Source: Palsa-744 sp036498265
Lineage (GTDB): Bacteria > Actinomycetota > Thermoleophilia > Solirubrobacterales > Solirubrobacteraceae
Length of the DNA: 45,437 bases
Direction of reading: 5' to 3'
NCBI GenBank assembly: GCA_036498265.1
Contig: DASYFT010000023.1
Span: 1 to 45,437 of the forward strand
The notes under the pieces were generated by a model. It did not search any database, was not told where the DNA came from, and saw only the letters and a program-made list of their open reading frames with translations. Of the stretch, positions 1 through 8,148 are shown piece by piece. The first letter of the stretch is position 1, and each line of letters begins with the position of its first letter. The translations under genes and the position numbers were made by a program.

Positions 1-930
1 GGAGAGGCCCGAGTGGTCCCACACCGGCGAGACCTCCATCACATCCATGGCGAGGGCCTTGGGATGCAGGCCGAACCGCCAGACGATCTCGAGCGCCTCC
101 ATCGGGCTGAGGCCCCCGATCGCCGGCACGTTGGTCCCGCCGACCGTGGCGCCCTCGATCGCGTCGATGTCGAACGTCAGGTAGATCGCGTCGGTACCGT
201 CCGCCGCCCTGTCGAGGGCGTCCTGGAAGAGCGCCAGGAGATCGCCTTTCCAGATCTCGCGCGCTGTCGTGACATGCGCGCCCTGCTCGCGAAGGTAGTC
301 GTGGTAGAGCTTCGTGTTGAGCCACCCGCCGATCCCGAACTCGGTGAAGTTGGCCCCGCTGACGGAGTCGGCTAGCTCCTCGAGCATGTAGCGGAACGGC
401 ACACCCGAGCCCTTCTCGCCGTGATGCGAGACGCGCACGTCGAAATGAGCGTCGATCGAGATCACGCCCAGCCGTCCCTGGACGGCGCGGGTGACGCCGC
501 GGATGATCGGGTAGCTGAGCCCGTGGTCGCCGCCGATGACCGCGAGGGGCCGGCCGAAGCCGATCAGCTCCTGCACGACGAGGGACACGCGGTCCCAGGT
601 CTCGTCGACGTTCGTCTGCACCACGTCGACGTCACCGTAGTCGGCGACCCGCGGCGCGCCGGCCAGGTCGACGCCGAGCCCGGGCTCGTAGCAGAGGCAG
701 GCGTTGAAGCCGGCGCGCACGGCCGCCGGGCCTAGCTTGGCTCCCTGCCGGCCGAGGATCGAGCTGTCGAACGGGATGCCGAGGATCGAGCCGAGCGGCT
801 CGCCGTCGATCTCGTCGTGCGGCCGGATCAGCTCGGCGACCGGACGCTCGTAGTCATCGGCGATGGTCGCGACGAGCGGCGCCGGCGGGCGCATCAGCCG
901 CTGCACCTCCGGTGAGAGCTTGCCAGGCAC
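1..930 (-). CDS. Ureohydrolase (agmatinase / formimidoylglutamase-like), C-terminus cut by window edge
   Basis: Member of the Mn-dependent arginase/agmatinase superfamily, which hydrolyses guanidino or formimino groups. The protein shows the metal-binding series GGDHG, then DAHFD, then FDIDAIE in the expected order, followed by MDVMEVSP near the visible end. The segment after DAHFD (HHGEKGSGVPFR) resembles formimidoylglutamase more than agmatinase, and the usual DP after the last metal Asp is replaced by EG, so the substrate is open. The start is a GTG at 930 preceded by GGAGG four bases upstream. At least 310 residues are present and the frame is open to position 1, so little of the C-terminus is missing. 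It is divergent from the aminotransferase operon. A second ureohydrolase lies at 19497-20447. Family assignment is confident; substrate is not. Confidence 0.85.
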   Translation of the reverse strand, partial: MPGKLSPEVQRLMRPPAPLVATIADDYERPVAELIRPHDEIDGEPLGSILGIPFDSSILGRQGAKLGPAAVRAGFNACLCYEPGLGVDLAGAPRVADYGDVDVVQTNVDETWDRVSLVVQELIGFGRPLAVIGGDHGLSYPIIRGVTRAVQGRLGVISIDAHFDVRVSHHGEKGSGVPFRYMLEELADSVSGANFTEFGIGGWLNTKLYHDYLREQGAHVTTAREIWKGDLLALFQDALDRAADGTDAIYLTFDIDAIEGATVGGTNVPAIGGLSPMEALEIVWRFGLHPKALAMDVMEVSPVWDHSGLS

Positions 931-1046
931 GTTTCCTCCGTTTCTCGGCGGCCGTCAGCCGCAGTTTCGCGTAACGCTCCTCCCCGCGCCGCCTCGCGAG
1001 GTGAGCGGGCCGGTGGGCCGTCGCCCGTTCAGGCGCGCCTTTGATG

Positions 1047-1063
1047 TGATGAGCGGATCATAA
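1047..1063 (-). promoter_or_regulatory. Candidate promoter/operator for the left-edge ureohydrolase
   Basis: Read on the minus strand, this AT-rich patch contains TTATGATCC, a weak version of the GATATGAT core found before five other units of the island. On the plus strand it also forms TGAT-N6-ATCA, the same spacing as the site just before the aminotransferase start at 1116. It lies about 120 bases upstream of the GTG at 930. It could be a -10 element, an operator half-site or both. Confidence 0.35.
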
Positions 1064-1100
1064 CACTCAGTCCTTGGTTTTGGCCCCTGGATGGGTCTAG

Positions 1101-1114
1101 TGATATGATCATCA
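1101..1114 (+). promoter_or_regulatory. GATATGAT promoter/operator site before the aminotransferase operon
   Basis: TGATATGATCATCA stands directly before the ATG at 1116. It contains TATGAT at 1104-1109, a good -10 hexamer, with TTGGCC at 1080-1085 as a possible -35 (18-base spacer). It also has TGAT-N6-ATCA dyad symmetry and the inner palindrome ATGATCAT at 1105-1112. With TATGAT ending 6 bases before the ATG, transcription would begin at or next to the start codon, giving a leaderless mRNA. The core is shared with sites near 7358, 14235, 19400 and 23852. Confidence 0.55.
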
Positions 1115-1115
1115 G

Positions 1116-2417
1116 ATGCTTAGCCCCCAGAGTGCGGGTGGGGCACCGCCGGTCGCGAGCACGACGACGGCTGCGCTGTGGCACCCGTTCGCGGACATGT
1201 CCTCGATGGCGGATCGCGAGGTGGTCATCGACCGCGGCGAGGGCGTGTGGGTCTGGGACGAGGCCGGGAGGCGCTATCTGGACGCCTCCGCCGGCCTCTG
1301 GTACTGCAACGTGGGGCACGGACGAACCGCTCTCGCCGAGGCGGCGGCGGCGCAGATCGGTCGCCTGGCCGCCTACCAGATCTTCGATGTCATCGCCAAC
1401 CGCCCGGCCATCGAGCTCGCCGAGCGGGTACGCGAGCTCAGCCCGCTCGGCGACCACAGCGCCGTGTTCTTCACGAGCGGGGGCTCCGACAGCGTCGACA
1501 CGGCGGCGAAGATCGCCCGGCGCCACTGGGTGGCGGCCGGCGAGCCGCGGCGCCAGATCATCATCTGCAGGGAGGGCGCCTACCACGGCGTGAACGCCTT
1601 CGGGACCTCGCTGTCCGGCATCGAGGCCAACGCCGCCGGATGGGGGCCGCTGGTGACGGGTGTCGTGCAGGTCGGACGCGACGACCTCGGCGCCCTCGAG
1701 CGCGCCCTGGAGCAGCACGCCGGCGCGGTGGCCGCGTTCATCGGGGAGCCGGTGCAGGGAGCCGCCGGCGTCCATCCGCCCGGCCCGGACTACTGGCCCG
1801 GGGTGCAGGACCTCTGCCGAGCCCACGACGTGCTGGTCATAGCCGACGAGGTCGTGACCGGTTTCGGGCGCCTCGGGCGCTGGTTCGGGAGCGAGCGCTA
1901 CGGGATCGATCCGGACATGATCGTCTGCGCGAAGGGCATGAGCTCCGGCTACCTGCCGATCGGCGCGGTGATCGTGGCCGATCGCGTCCGCGAGGCGCTC
2001 TGGTCCGCGGAGGCCGGCGCGTTCCGCCATGGCTACACCTACTCGGGGCATCCGGCCGCCTGCGCGGTCGCCCTGGCCAACATCGACATCATCGAGCGAG
2101 AGGGGCTCCTGGCGCGCGCCGCCGAGCTGGAGGAGGTTCTGCAGCACGAGCTCGGGGCTCTCGCGGCCCACCCCCTCGTCGAGGAGGTCCGGGTCGCGGG
2201 CCTGCTGTGCGGCGTGCAGCTGTCCTCCGAGGCCCGGCAGGCGGACCCGAAGCTCGTGGAGCGCGTGGTGGTCGCTGCTCGCGATCGCGGGGTGCTCGTG
2301 CGAAACCTCCTCGGCGTCACGCTTCAGATCTCGCCGCCGCTCGTGATCGAGCCGGACGAGCTGAGGATGCTTGCCGACGCCCTCCGGGAGTCCCTCGACG
2401 CGGTCTCGGGCGGGTGA
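1116..2417 (+). CDS. Class III aminotransferase (omega-amino acid:pyruvate type)
   Basis: PLP-dependent fold type I aminotransferase of 433 residues, the usual length for the family, which moves a terminal amino group from an omega-amino acid or diamine to a keto acid. Visible landmarks are LWHPFADM at the N-terminus, GLWYCNVGHG (about 65), FFTSGGSDSVDTA (about 115), the PLP-ring Asp in IADEVVTGFG (D244) and the Schiff-base Lys in CAKGMSSGYLPIGA (K273). There is no Shine-Dalgarno before the ATG, but a TATGAT box ends 6 bases upstream, suggesting a leaderless transcript. It is the first gene of a tight five-gene operon; its TGA overlaps the next GTG. The aldehyde dehydrogenase two genes on could oxidise the semialdehyde product. 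Substrate (beta-alanine, GABA, putrescine or another amine) cannot be read from sequence. Confidence 0.9.
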   Translation: MLSPQSAGGAPPVASTTTAALWHPFADMSSMADREVVIDRGEGVWVWDEAGRRYLDASAGLWYCNVGHGRTALAEAAAAQIGRLAAYQIFDVIANRPAIELAERVRELSPLGDHSAVFFTSGGSDSVDTAAKIARRHWVAAGEPRRQIIICREGAYHGVNAFGTSLSGIEANAAGWGPLVTGVVQVGRDDLGALERALEQHAGAVAAFIGEPVQGAAGVHPPGPDYWPGVQDLCRAHDVLVIADEVVTGFGRLGRWFGSERYGIDPDMIVCAKGMSSGYLPIGAVIVADRVREALWSAEAGAFRHGYTYSGHPAACAVALANIDIIEREGLLARAAELEEVLQHELGALAAHPLVEEVRVAGLLCGVQLSSEARQADPKLVERVVVAARDRGVLVRNLLGVTLQISPPLVIEPDELRMLADALRESLDAVSGG

Positions 2418-3172
2418 AGCGCCTCGAGGGCAAGACCGCGATCGTCACCGGCGCCTCGATGGGCATCGGAGCGGCGATCGCCCGTCGCCTGCACTCGGAG
2501 GGTGCCGGCCTGGTGCTCGTCTCCCGCGGCGCGCCGGCCGGCGAGCAGCTGGCGCAGGAGCTCGGCGAGCGTGCCCGCTTCCTGGCCGGGAGCGTCACCG
2601 AACCGGGCGTCGCCGACCGGGCCGTCGAGGAGGCTGCCAAGCTCGGAGGGGTGGACGTCCTGGTCAACAACGCCGGGCTCGACCTCACGCAGGAGTTCCT
2701 CGACACCGACGAGCAGGATGCACGCCGGATCTTCGAGACCAACCTGTTCGGAGCGCTCTGGATGATGAGATCCGTCGCCCGGGAGCTCGAGCGGCGCGGC
2801 CGGCACGGCTCGATCGTCAACGTCACCTCGCGCCTCGCCTCGATCGGGGTTCCCGGGATGGTCGTCTACGGAGCCTCCAAGGGCGCCGTGCTCGCGCTGA
2901 CGCGCGGAGCGGCGGTCGAGCTCGCGCCGCTCGGCATCCGCGTCAACGCGGTGGCTCCCGGCATGACCGCCACGCCGATGTTCCACGCCTACCTCGCCGA
3001 TCACCCACTCGGCGCCGACGCCGCCCGCCGGGAGGTCACCGACTCGATCCCCCAGGGACGTCTCGCCGAGCCACGCGACATCGCCGCCGCCGTGGCCTAC
3101 CTGGCGGCCGACGAGTCGGCCCACGTCACCGGCGCCTCGATCCCACTCGACGGCGGGTACACGGCGGCATGA
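2414..3172 (+). CDS. Short-chain dehydrogenase/reductase (SDR)
   Basis: Classical SDR of 252 residues using NAD(P)H. The glycine-rich TGASMGIG lies near residue 12, NNAG near 85, a serine in NVTSR near 135, and the catalytic YGASK near 150, followed by RVNAVAPG and a C-terminal GASIPLDGGYTA. All catalytic residues are present. The start is GTG at 2414, sharing four bases (GTGA) with the stop of the aminotransferase, and its own TGA overlaps the ATG of the aldehyde dehydrogenase, so translation is probably coupled. It probably oxidises or reduces a hydroxyl/carbonyl group in the same pathway. Family certain, substrate unknown. Confidence 0.9.
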   Translation: MKRLEGKTAIVTGASMGIGAAIARRLHSEGAGLVLVSRGAPAGEQLAQELGERARFLAGSVTEPGVADRAVEEAAKLGGVDVLVNNAGLDLTQEFLDTDEQDARRIFETNLFGALWMMRSVARELERRGRHGSIVNVTSRLASIGVPGMVVYGASKGAVLALTRGAAVELAPLGIRVNAVAPGMTATPMFHAYLADHPLGADAARREVTDSIPQGRLAEPRDIAAAVAYLAADESAHVTGASIPLDGGYTAA

Positions 3173-4695
3173 GCGTCGCCACGAACGCCCCCGACCTCGC
3201 CCGGCGTGAAGCCGCGGTCCTCGCCGCGGTCCCGAAGGCCTCGCTGATCGGCGCGGAATGGCGAGCGGCCGACGGCGGCCCAACCCTCGAGGTGGAGGAT
3301 CCTTCGACCGGTGCGGCGCTCTGTGAGCTTCCGGACGCCCGAGCGGCGGACGCGCTCGACGCCCTCGACGCGGCCGCCGCCGCGCAGCTCGAATGGGCTG
3401 CCACGCCCGCGCGTGTCCGCGGTGAGCTGCTTCGGCGCTCCTTCGAGGCGGTCATCGCGCGCCAGGAGGAGCTGGCGCTCCTGATCACGCTCGAGATGGG
3501 CAAGCCGCTCGGCGAGGCGCGGGCCGAGGTCGCCTACGGCGCCGAGTTCCTGCGGTGGTTCTCCGAGGAGGCGGCGCGGATCGGCGGCCGCTACGCCGAT
3601 CACCCGGACGGGACGGGTCGCATCCTCACGCGGCGCCACCCCGTGGGACCGTGCATCCTCGTCACGCCCTGGAACTTCCCGCTCGCGATGGCGACGCGCA
3701 AGATCGCTCCGGCGATCGCGGCGGGCTGCACGATGGTCGTCAAGCCCGCCAAGCAGACGCCGCTGACCACGCTGTTGCTCGCGCGCATCCTCAAGGACGC
3801 AGGGCTTCCGCCGGGAGTGCTGAACGTCCTCACCACCACCGGCTCGGGCGAGCTCGTGCAGGCGCTGATCGCGGACGGCAGGGCCCGCAAGCTGTCCTTC
3901 ACGGGCTCCACCGAGGTCGGGCGCGTCCTGCTGCGCCTCTGCGCCGAGCGCGTGATGCGGACGTCGATGGAGCTCGGCGGCAACGCCCCGCTGATCGTGT
4001 TCGACGACGCCGACCTCGATCGCGCGGTGGAGGGAGCCCTGCTCGCAAAGCTGCGCAACGGTGGGGAGTCGTGCACCGCGACCAACCGCATCTACGTGCA
4101 GAGCGCGATCGCCGACGCGTTCGTCTCGGCGTTCGTGGGGCGGATGCAGGCCGTTCGGGTCGGGCGCGGCACCGGCGACGTGGAGGCCGGCCCGATGATC
4201 GACCAGGCGGGACGCGAGAAGATCCAGGAGCTGGTCGACGACGCATCGGGCCGGGGCGCGCACCTGCTCGCCGGCGGACACCCGCTCGAGGGCCCCGGGT
4301 ACTTCTACGCCCCCACCGTGCTCGACGACGTCCCGGCGGACGCCCGGATGCTGAGCGAGGAGATCTTCGGGCCGGTCGCCCCGATCGTCCGATTCGATGA
4401 CGAGGAAGAGGCGATCGCGGCGGCCAACGCGACAGAGTACGGGCTCGTCGCCTACGCGTTCACCCAGGACCTCGATCGTGCCCTCCGGGTCACGGATCGG
4501 CTCGACACCGGGATGGTCGGTATCAACCAGGGCATGGTCTCCAACGCGGCGGCGCCGTTCGGCGGCATCAAGCACTCGGGGCTCGGGCGCGAGGGAGGTC
4601 CCGAGGGCCTCGAGGAGTACCTGACGACCAAGTACGTGGCGATCGCATCGCCGCCGGTCCCACCGGCGATGGATCTCCCCGCCACGAGAGGCTGA
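3169..4695 (+). CDS. NAD(P)-dependent aldehyde dehydrogenase, succinate-semialdehyde dehydrogenase-like
   Basis: ALDH superfamily protein of 508 residues. It shows TPWNFPLAM (about 165), the cofactor-site VKPAKQTPLT, the FTGSTEVG loop, the general base in ELGGNAP (E268) and the nucleophile in GESCTATN (C302), then EIFGPVAP and a C-terminal PFGGIKHSGLGREGG. The pattern LEMGKPLGEA and the overall layout are closest to the GabD/succinate-semialdehyde subfamily. The ATG overlaps the SDR stop (ATGA). The natural reading is that it oxidises the semialdehyde made by the upstream aminotransferase, feeding a dicarboxylate to central metabolism. It could equally act on a related omega-semialdehyde. Confidence 0.9.
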   Translation: MSVATNAPDLARREAAVLAAVPKASLIGAEWRAADGGPTLEVEDPSTGAALCELPDARAADALDALDAAAAAQLEWAATPARVRGELLRRSFEAVIARQEELALLITLEMGKPLGEARAEVAYGAEFLRWFSEEAARIGGRYADHPDGTGRILTRRHPVGPCILVTPWNFPLAMATRKIAPAIAAGCTMVVKPAKQTPLTTLLLARILKDAGLPPGVLNVLTTTGSGELVQALIADGRARKLSFTGSTEVGRVLLRLCAERVMRTSMELGGNAPLIVFDDADLDRAVEGALLAKLRNGGESCTATNRIYVQSAIADAFVSAFVGRMQAVRVGRGTGDVEAGPMIDQAGREKIQELVDDASGRGAHLLAGGHPLEGPGYFYAPTVLDDVPADARMLSEEIFGPVAPIVRFDDEEEAIAAANATEYGLVAYAFTQDLDRALRVTDRLDTGMVGINQGMVSNAAAPFGGIKHSGLGREGGPEGLEEYLTTKYVAIASPPVPPAMDLPATRG

Positions 4696-4696
4696 C

Positions 4697-5944
4697 GTGG
4701 CCGCGCACCGGGGAGACGGAGTGATCAGCGGTGCCCCCGCTGCGTGGCCGGGCTTCTCCGTGCGAGCCGCGGGCATCCACGGCTCGGCGATCGACAGCAG
4801 CACCAGCCTGCTGCAGAGCCAGACGCACGACATCGTGCGGATGGCGATGGGGAGTCCGAGCCCGGAGGCGGTGCCCAGCGCGGAGTTCGCGGAGGTGGCC
4901 GCGGAGATCTTCCGCGGCGGCGCCGCCGACGCCTTCGACTACGGCCCCACCGAGGGTGAGGCGGCCCTTCGGGCCCCCCTGCTCGAGTTCCTGGCCCTCC
5001 AGGACGGGGTCGCGCCGGCGGCCGAGGAGCTCCTGATCACCTCGGGGGGGATGCAGGGTCTCGATCTGACCTGCAAGCTGTTCGTCGACCCCGGCGACGT
5101 GGTCGCCGTGGAGGCTCCCAGCTACACCAACGGCACCGACGTGATCAGCGGCTACGGCGGCGCGGTGCTCGAGGTGCCGACCGACGGCGAGGGGCTCGAC
5201 GTCGATGCGCTGCGCGAGCTGGGCGCGCCGCGGCCTCCCAAGATGATCTACGTGATCCCCAACTTCCAGAACCCGAGCGGCGCGACCATGTCGCTCTCGC
5301 GGCGGATGGCTCTCGTCGAGCTCGCAGAGCACTGGGGCGCGCTGATCCTGGAGGACGACCCATACCGTCAGCTGAGGTTCAGCGGCGAGGACCTGCCGAG
5401 CCTCCGCCAGCTCGGTGCCGGGCACGTCCGGGTGGTCGGCGTGCACACCTTCTCCAAGATCCTCGCACCGGGCCTGCGCGTCGGATGGGTCACCGCCGAC
5501 GCCGAGACGATCGGCCGGATGATCGACGCCAAGCAGGGCCTCGACACGTGCACGAACGTACCGATGCAGCGGCTCGTCGCCCGCTTCATGAGCCGCGGCC
5601 TACTGGACGCCCACATCGCGCGCCTGCGTCCCGAATACCGGCAGCGCCGCGAGCGGATGCGCCGGCGTCTGAAGGAGGAGTTCTCCGAGATGGGCGCCAC
5701 CTGGACCGACCCGGAGGGCGGCTTCTTCCTCTGGCTCACGCTCCCCGAGGAGATCGACACGGAGGCCCTGTTCCCGGTGGCGCTCGCCGAGGGCGTGGCC
5801 TTCATCCCAGGGCCGGCGTTCTCGGTCGGCGGGAGGTTCGGCAATGCCCTGCGCCTCGCCTTCTCGGCGACCTCCGGGGAGCGCACCGACCTCGGCGTCA
5901 GGCGCCTGCGCGCGGCCGTCGATCGCTACCTGGCGCGGATCTGA
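4697..5944 (+). CDS. Class I/II PLP aminotransferase (LysN / MocR-domain type)
   Basis: Fold type I aminotransferase of 415 residues, resembling 2-aminoadipate aminotransferases and the catalytic domain of MocR regulators. It shows FDYGPTEGEAALR (about 75), SGGMQGLDL (about 115), PNFQNPSGATMS (about 190), EDDPYRQLRF and the Schiff-base Lys in HTFSKILAPGLRVGW (K254). No winged-helix DNA-binding domain precedes it, so it is an enzyme and not a MocR regulator. GTG at 4697 has GAGAGG just upstream; an in-frame GTG at 4721 has GGGGAGACGGA before it and is an alternative start. One base separates it from the ALDH stop. It probably deaminates an alpha-amino acid intermediate of the same pathway. Confidence 0.87.
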   Translation: MAAHRGDGVISGAPAAWPGFSVRAAGIHGSAIDSSTSLLQSQTHDIVRMAMGSPSPEAVPSAEFAEVAAEIFRGGAADAFDYGPTEGEAALRAPLLEFLALQDGVAPAAEELLITSGGMQGLDLTCKLFVDPGDVVAVEAPSYTNGTDVISGYGGAVLEVPTDGEGLDVDALRELGAPRPPKMIYVIPNFQNPSGATMSLSRRMALVELAEHWGALILEDDPYRQLRFSGEDLPSLRQLGAGHVRVVGVHTFSKILAPGLRVGWVTADAETIGRMIDAKQGLDTCTNVPMQRLVARFMSRGLLDAHIARLRPEYRQRRERMRRRLKEEFSEMGATWTDPEGGFFLWLTLPEEIDTEALFPVALAEGVAFIPGPAFSVGGRFGNALRLAFSATSGERTDLGVRRLRAAVDRYLARI

Positions 5945-5946
5945 GC

Positions 5947-7371
5947 GTGTCGGAGAACGCCCACCCGGAGCTCGCCTCAGCGGGGTTGATCGCCAGGCTG
6001 ATCGCGCGGGGTGAGCTCTCCGCGGTCGAGGTGATGGATCTGACGCTCGAGCGGATCGCGGATCTCGACCCGGACCTGCGGGCCTTCCTGACCGTGTCCG
6101 AGGAGACGGCGCGCGCCGGCGCCCTTGCGGCGGACCGAGCGCTCGCGCAGGGCTCGACGCTCGGGCCCCTGCACGGCGTGCCCTACGCGGTCAAGGACCT
6201 CGAGTGGACGGCCGGGATCCGGACGACCTACGGCTCGCCCGCCTTCCGCGACTTCGTCCCCGGCGAGGACGCGATCGTGGTCGAGCGCCTGCGCGCCGCA
6301 GGGGCGATTCTCGTGGGCAAGACGAGCACTCCCGAGTTCGGCCTGCTCGGCGAGACGCGAAACCCGCTGATCGGCGAGACGCGAAACCCGTGGGACGGCG
6401 AGCGCACCGTCGGCGGGTCGAGCGGCGGCTCGGCGGCGGCTGTGGCGGGGGGGCTCGTCCCGGTGGCGCTCGGCAGCGACACGGCGGGCTCGATCCCGTG
6501 CCCCTCGGCGATGTGCGGGGTGCTCGGCATCAAGCCGACCAGAGGGCTCGTGCCCACCTGGCCCGACCCCGGCGACTCCCGGATCCTGCTGGACTCCGGG
6601 CCGATCGTCAGGACCGTGACCGACGCCGGGCTCCTGCTGGAGGCGATCTGCGGGCCGGACCCGCGCGACCCGGTCTCCTCTGCGGCGGCGGCGATGGCCG
6701 AGGCGTCCAGCTCGCCGCTGCGGATCGCATGGAGCCCGGATCTGGGCCGCCTCGCCGTCGACCCGGAGGTCACGAGCGCCGGCGCTGCCGCGGCCGCGGT
6801 CTTCGAGCAGCTCGGCCATCACGTCGAGCCCGCGGCGCCGGACCTCGGAGATCCGTTCGAGCTCCTGCTGCCGCTCGTGGCCGCCGACACGCGCGCCCTG
6901 CTCGAGGCCAACGGGCTCTCGAGCGCCGATCTGAGCGCCGACGCGGCGGCCGAGGTCGAGGCGCTAGGGGTGCCTTCGATCGCCGAGTACGTGCGGGTCC
7001 TCGGCGCGCTAACCAGGTTCCGCCAGAAGGTCGACGCCTTCTTCGAGGAGTTCGACCTGATGCTGACGCCCGCGACCGCCGTGCCCGCGTTCCCGATGGG
7101 GCAGCCCCCGGCGGAGATCGGCGGACGCGCCGTCGAGCCTCGATGGACCACCTTCATGCCGTTTCAGGCGCCCTGGAACCTTGCTGGTCAGCCGACGGCA
7201 TCGCTCCCTTGCGGCCGGACCGCCGAGGGCCTGCCGATCGGGCTGCTGGTCACCGGGCCGCGCTACTGCGAGCGCACGCTGCTGCGGGCCTGCGCGGAGT
7301 TCGAGCAGGCGGCCCCGTGGGCGCTAATGGCCCCCAGGAGCGCCCCGGATCGCTCAGATCATATGATATGA
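5947..7371 (+). CDS. Amidase-signature family hydrolase
   Basis: Amidase-signature enzyme of 474 residues using a Ser-cisSer-Lys triad. The Lys is in VPYAVKD (about 83), the cis-Ser/Ser region is GGSSGGSAAA (about 158) followed by GSDTAGSIPCPSAMCG. The GTG start lies two bases after the preceding TGA, making it the last gene of the operon that begins at 1116. Its final codons and its TGA lie inside the palindrome that precedes the next transcription unit. A perfect 20-base direct repeat (6347-6366 and 6371-6390) encodes GETRNP twice. The substrate is likely a small amide; Glu-tRNA amidotransferase subunit A is unlikely because no gatB or gatC neighbours are present. Confidence 0.88.
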   Translation: MSENAHPELASAGLIARLIARGELSAVEVMDLTLERIADLDPDLRAFLTVSEETARAGALAADRALAQGSTLGPLHGVPYAVKDLEWTAGIRTTYGSPAFRDFVPGEDAIVVERLRAAGAILVGKTSTPEFGLLGETRNPLIGETRNPWDGERTVGGSSGGSAAAVAGGLVPVALGSDTAGSIPCPSAMCGVLGIKPTRGLVPTWPDPGDSRILLDSGPIVRTVTDAGLLLEAICGPDPRDPVSSAAAAMAEASSSPLRIAWSPDLGRLAVDPEVTSAGAAAAAVFEQLGHHVEPAAPDLGDPFELLLPLVAADTRALLEANGLSSADLSADAAAEVEALGVPSIAEYVRVLGALTRFRQKVDAFFEEFDLMLTPATAVPAFPMGQPPAEIGGRAVEPRWTTFMPFQAPWNLAGQPTASLPCGRTAEGLPIGLLVTGPRYCERTLLRACAEFEQAAPWALMAPRSAPDRSDHMI

Positions 7372-7372
7372 T
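7358..7372 (+). promoter_or_regulatory. Perfect 7-1-7 palindromic operator/promoter inside an amidase stop codon
   Basis: ATCATATGATATGAT is a perfect inverted repeat around the G at 7365. It covers the last codons and TGA (7369-7371) of the amidase and ends 11 bases before the ATG at 7384. It includes two overlapping TATGAT hexamers and the shared core GATATGAT at 7365-7372. It probably serves as operator and -10 region for the 7384-12157 operon, which encodes a GntR/FadR regulator that may bind here. Confidence 0.6.
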
Positions 7373-7383
7373 GTCTCGACCAG

Positions 7384-8148
7384 ATGGGAGCGGCACCTGA
7401 CACCGAAGCGGTCGGCGCCGAGCGGGAGTTCGGGGACCCCGGCGTCCGTCATCGGATCGGCCTGATCGAGCTGGCGACGGGCGAGACGGCCGAGCGCGAC
7501 TTCCACGCGATGATGCCGGACGGCGGCATGTTCCACACCTCGCGCGTGCTGAACGAGAACCCCGTCACGCTCGAGAACCTGAGCGCGCACCGCTCGCGGC
7601 TGGGGCTCGCGGCCGAGCAGCTGCTGCCCGGAGTCGACCTCGACGTGATCTGCTACGACTGCACGTCGGGCACCGTGGCGAGCGGCTACGAGGCGATCGC
7701 GGCCGAGATCCAGCGGGTGCGCCCGGGGGTCCCCGTGGTCACCCCCGTGACGGCGGCCATCAGCGCGTTCGAGAAGCTGGGCGTCAAGCGGATCTCGGTG
7801 CTCACTCCCTACACCGCGGACGTCAACGCGGCGATGGCGGAGTACCTCGAAGCCCGCGGCGTCGAGATCCTGAACCTCGCGAGCTTCGAGCTCGAGAGCG
7901 ACATCGACATGGCACGGCTGACGCCGGCGTCGATCCGCCTGGCCGCGATCGAGACCTGCGCGCCCGACGCCGAGGCGCTGTTCATCTCGTGCACCGCGCT
8001 CCGCGCCGCCGAGGTGGTCGACGAGATCGAGGCCGCACTCGGGAAGCCCGTGATCTCCTCGATCCAGGCGGAGTTCTGGCAGTGCATCCGCCTGGCGGGA
8101 TACGGGGCGCCCATTCATGGCTTCGGCAGGCTCCTGCGTGAGCACTAG
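7384..8148 (+). CDS. Asp/Glu racemase superfamily, maleate isomerase / EutA-like
   Basis: Protein of 254 residues related to maleate cis-trans isomerase, arylmalonate decarboxylase and EutA of hydroxyectoine degradation. Both expected cysteines are visible: DCTSGT at about residue 92 and SCTALR at about 202. With both, isomerase or racemase chemistry is possible. No Shine-Dalgarno is visible; the TATGAT box at 7367-7372 lies 11 bases upstream, so the mRNA leader would be only a few bases. It opens an operon with a hydroxyacid dehydrogenase, a EutB-like dehydratase, the GntR regulator and an Ldh_2 enzyme. The next gene begins inside its 3' end. The EutA analogy rests on family resemblance and on the EutB-like neighbour, not on proof of substrate. 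Confidence 0.82.
   Translation: MGAAPDTEAVGAEREFGDPGVRHRIGLIELATGETAERDFHAMMPDGGMFHTSRVLNENPVTLENLSAHRSRLGLAAEQLLPGVDLDVICYDCTSGTVASGYEAIAAEIQRVRPGVPVVTPVTAAISAFEKLGVKRISVLTPYTADVNAAMAEYLEARGVEILNLASFELESDIDMARLTPASIRLAAIETCAPDAEALFISCTALRAAEVVDEIEAALGKPVISSIQAEFWQCIRLAGYGAPIHGFGRLLREH

Noticed and set aside
4697..5944. MocR-type regulator of the island
   Set aside because: Only the aminotransferase domain is encoded; no helix-turn-helix precedes it. The GntR/FadR protein at 10212 is the credible regulator.
6347..6390. Tandem duplication inside the first amidase (perfect 20-base repeats, period 24)
   Set aside because: The distance between the flanking EFG and NPW motifs equals that in ordinary amidases, so no codons were inserted. 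The repeat probably reflects similar residues and local homogenisation.
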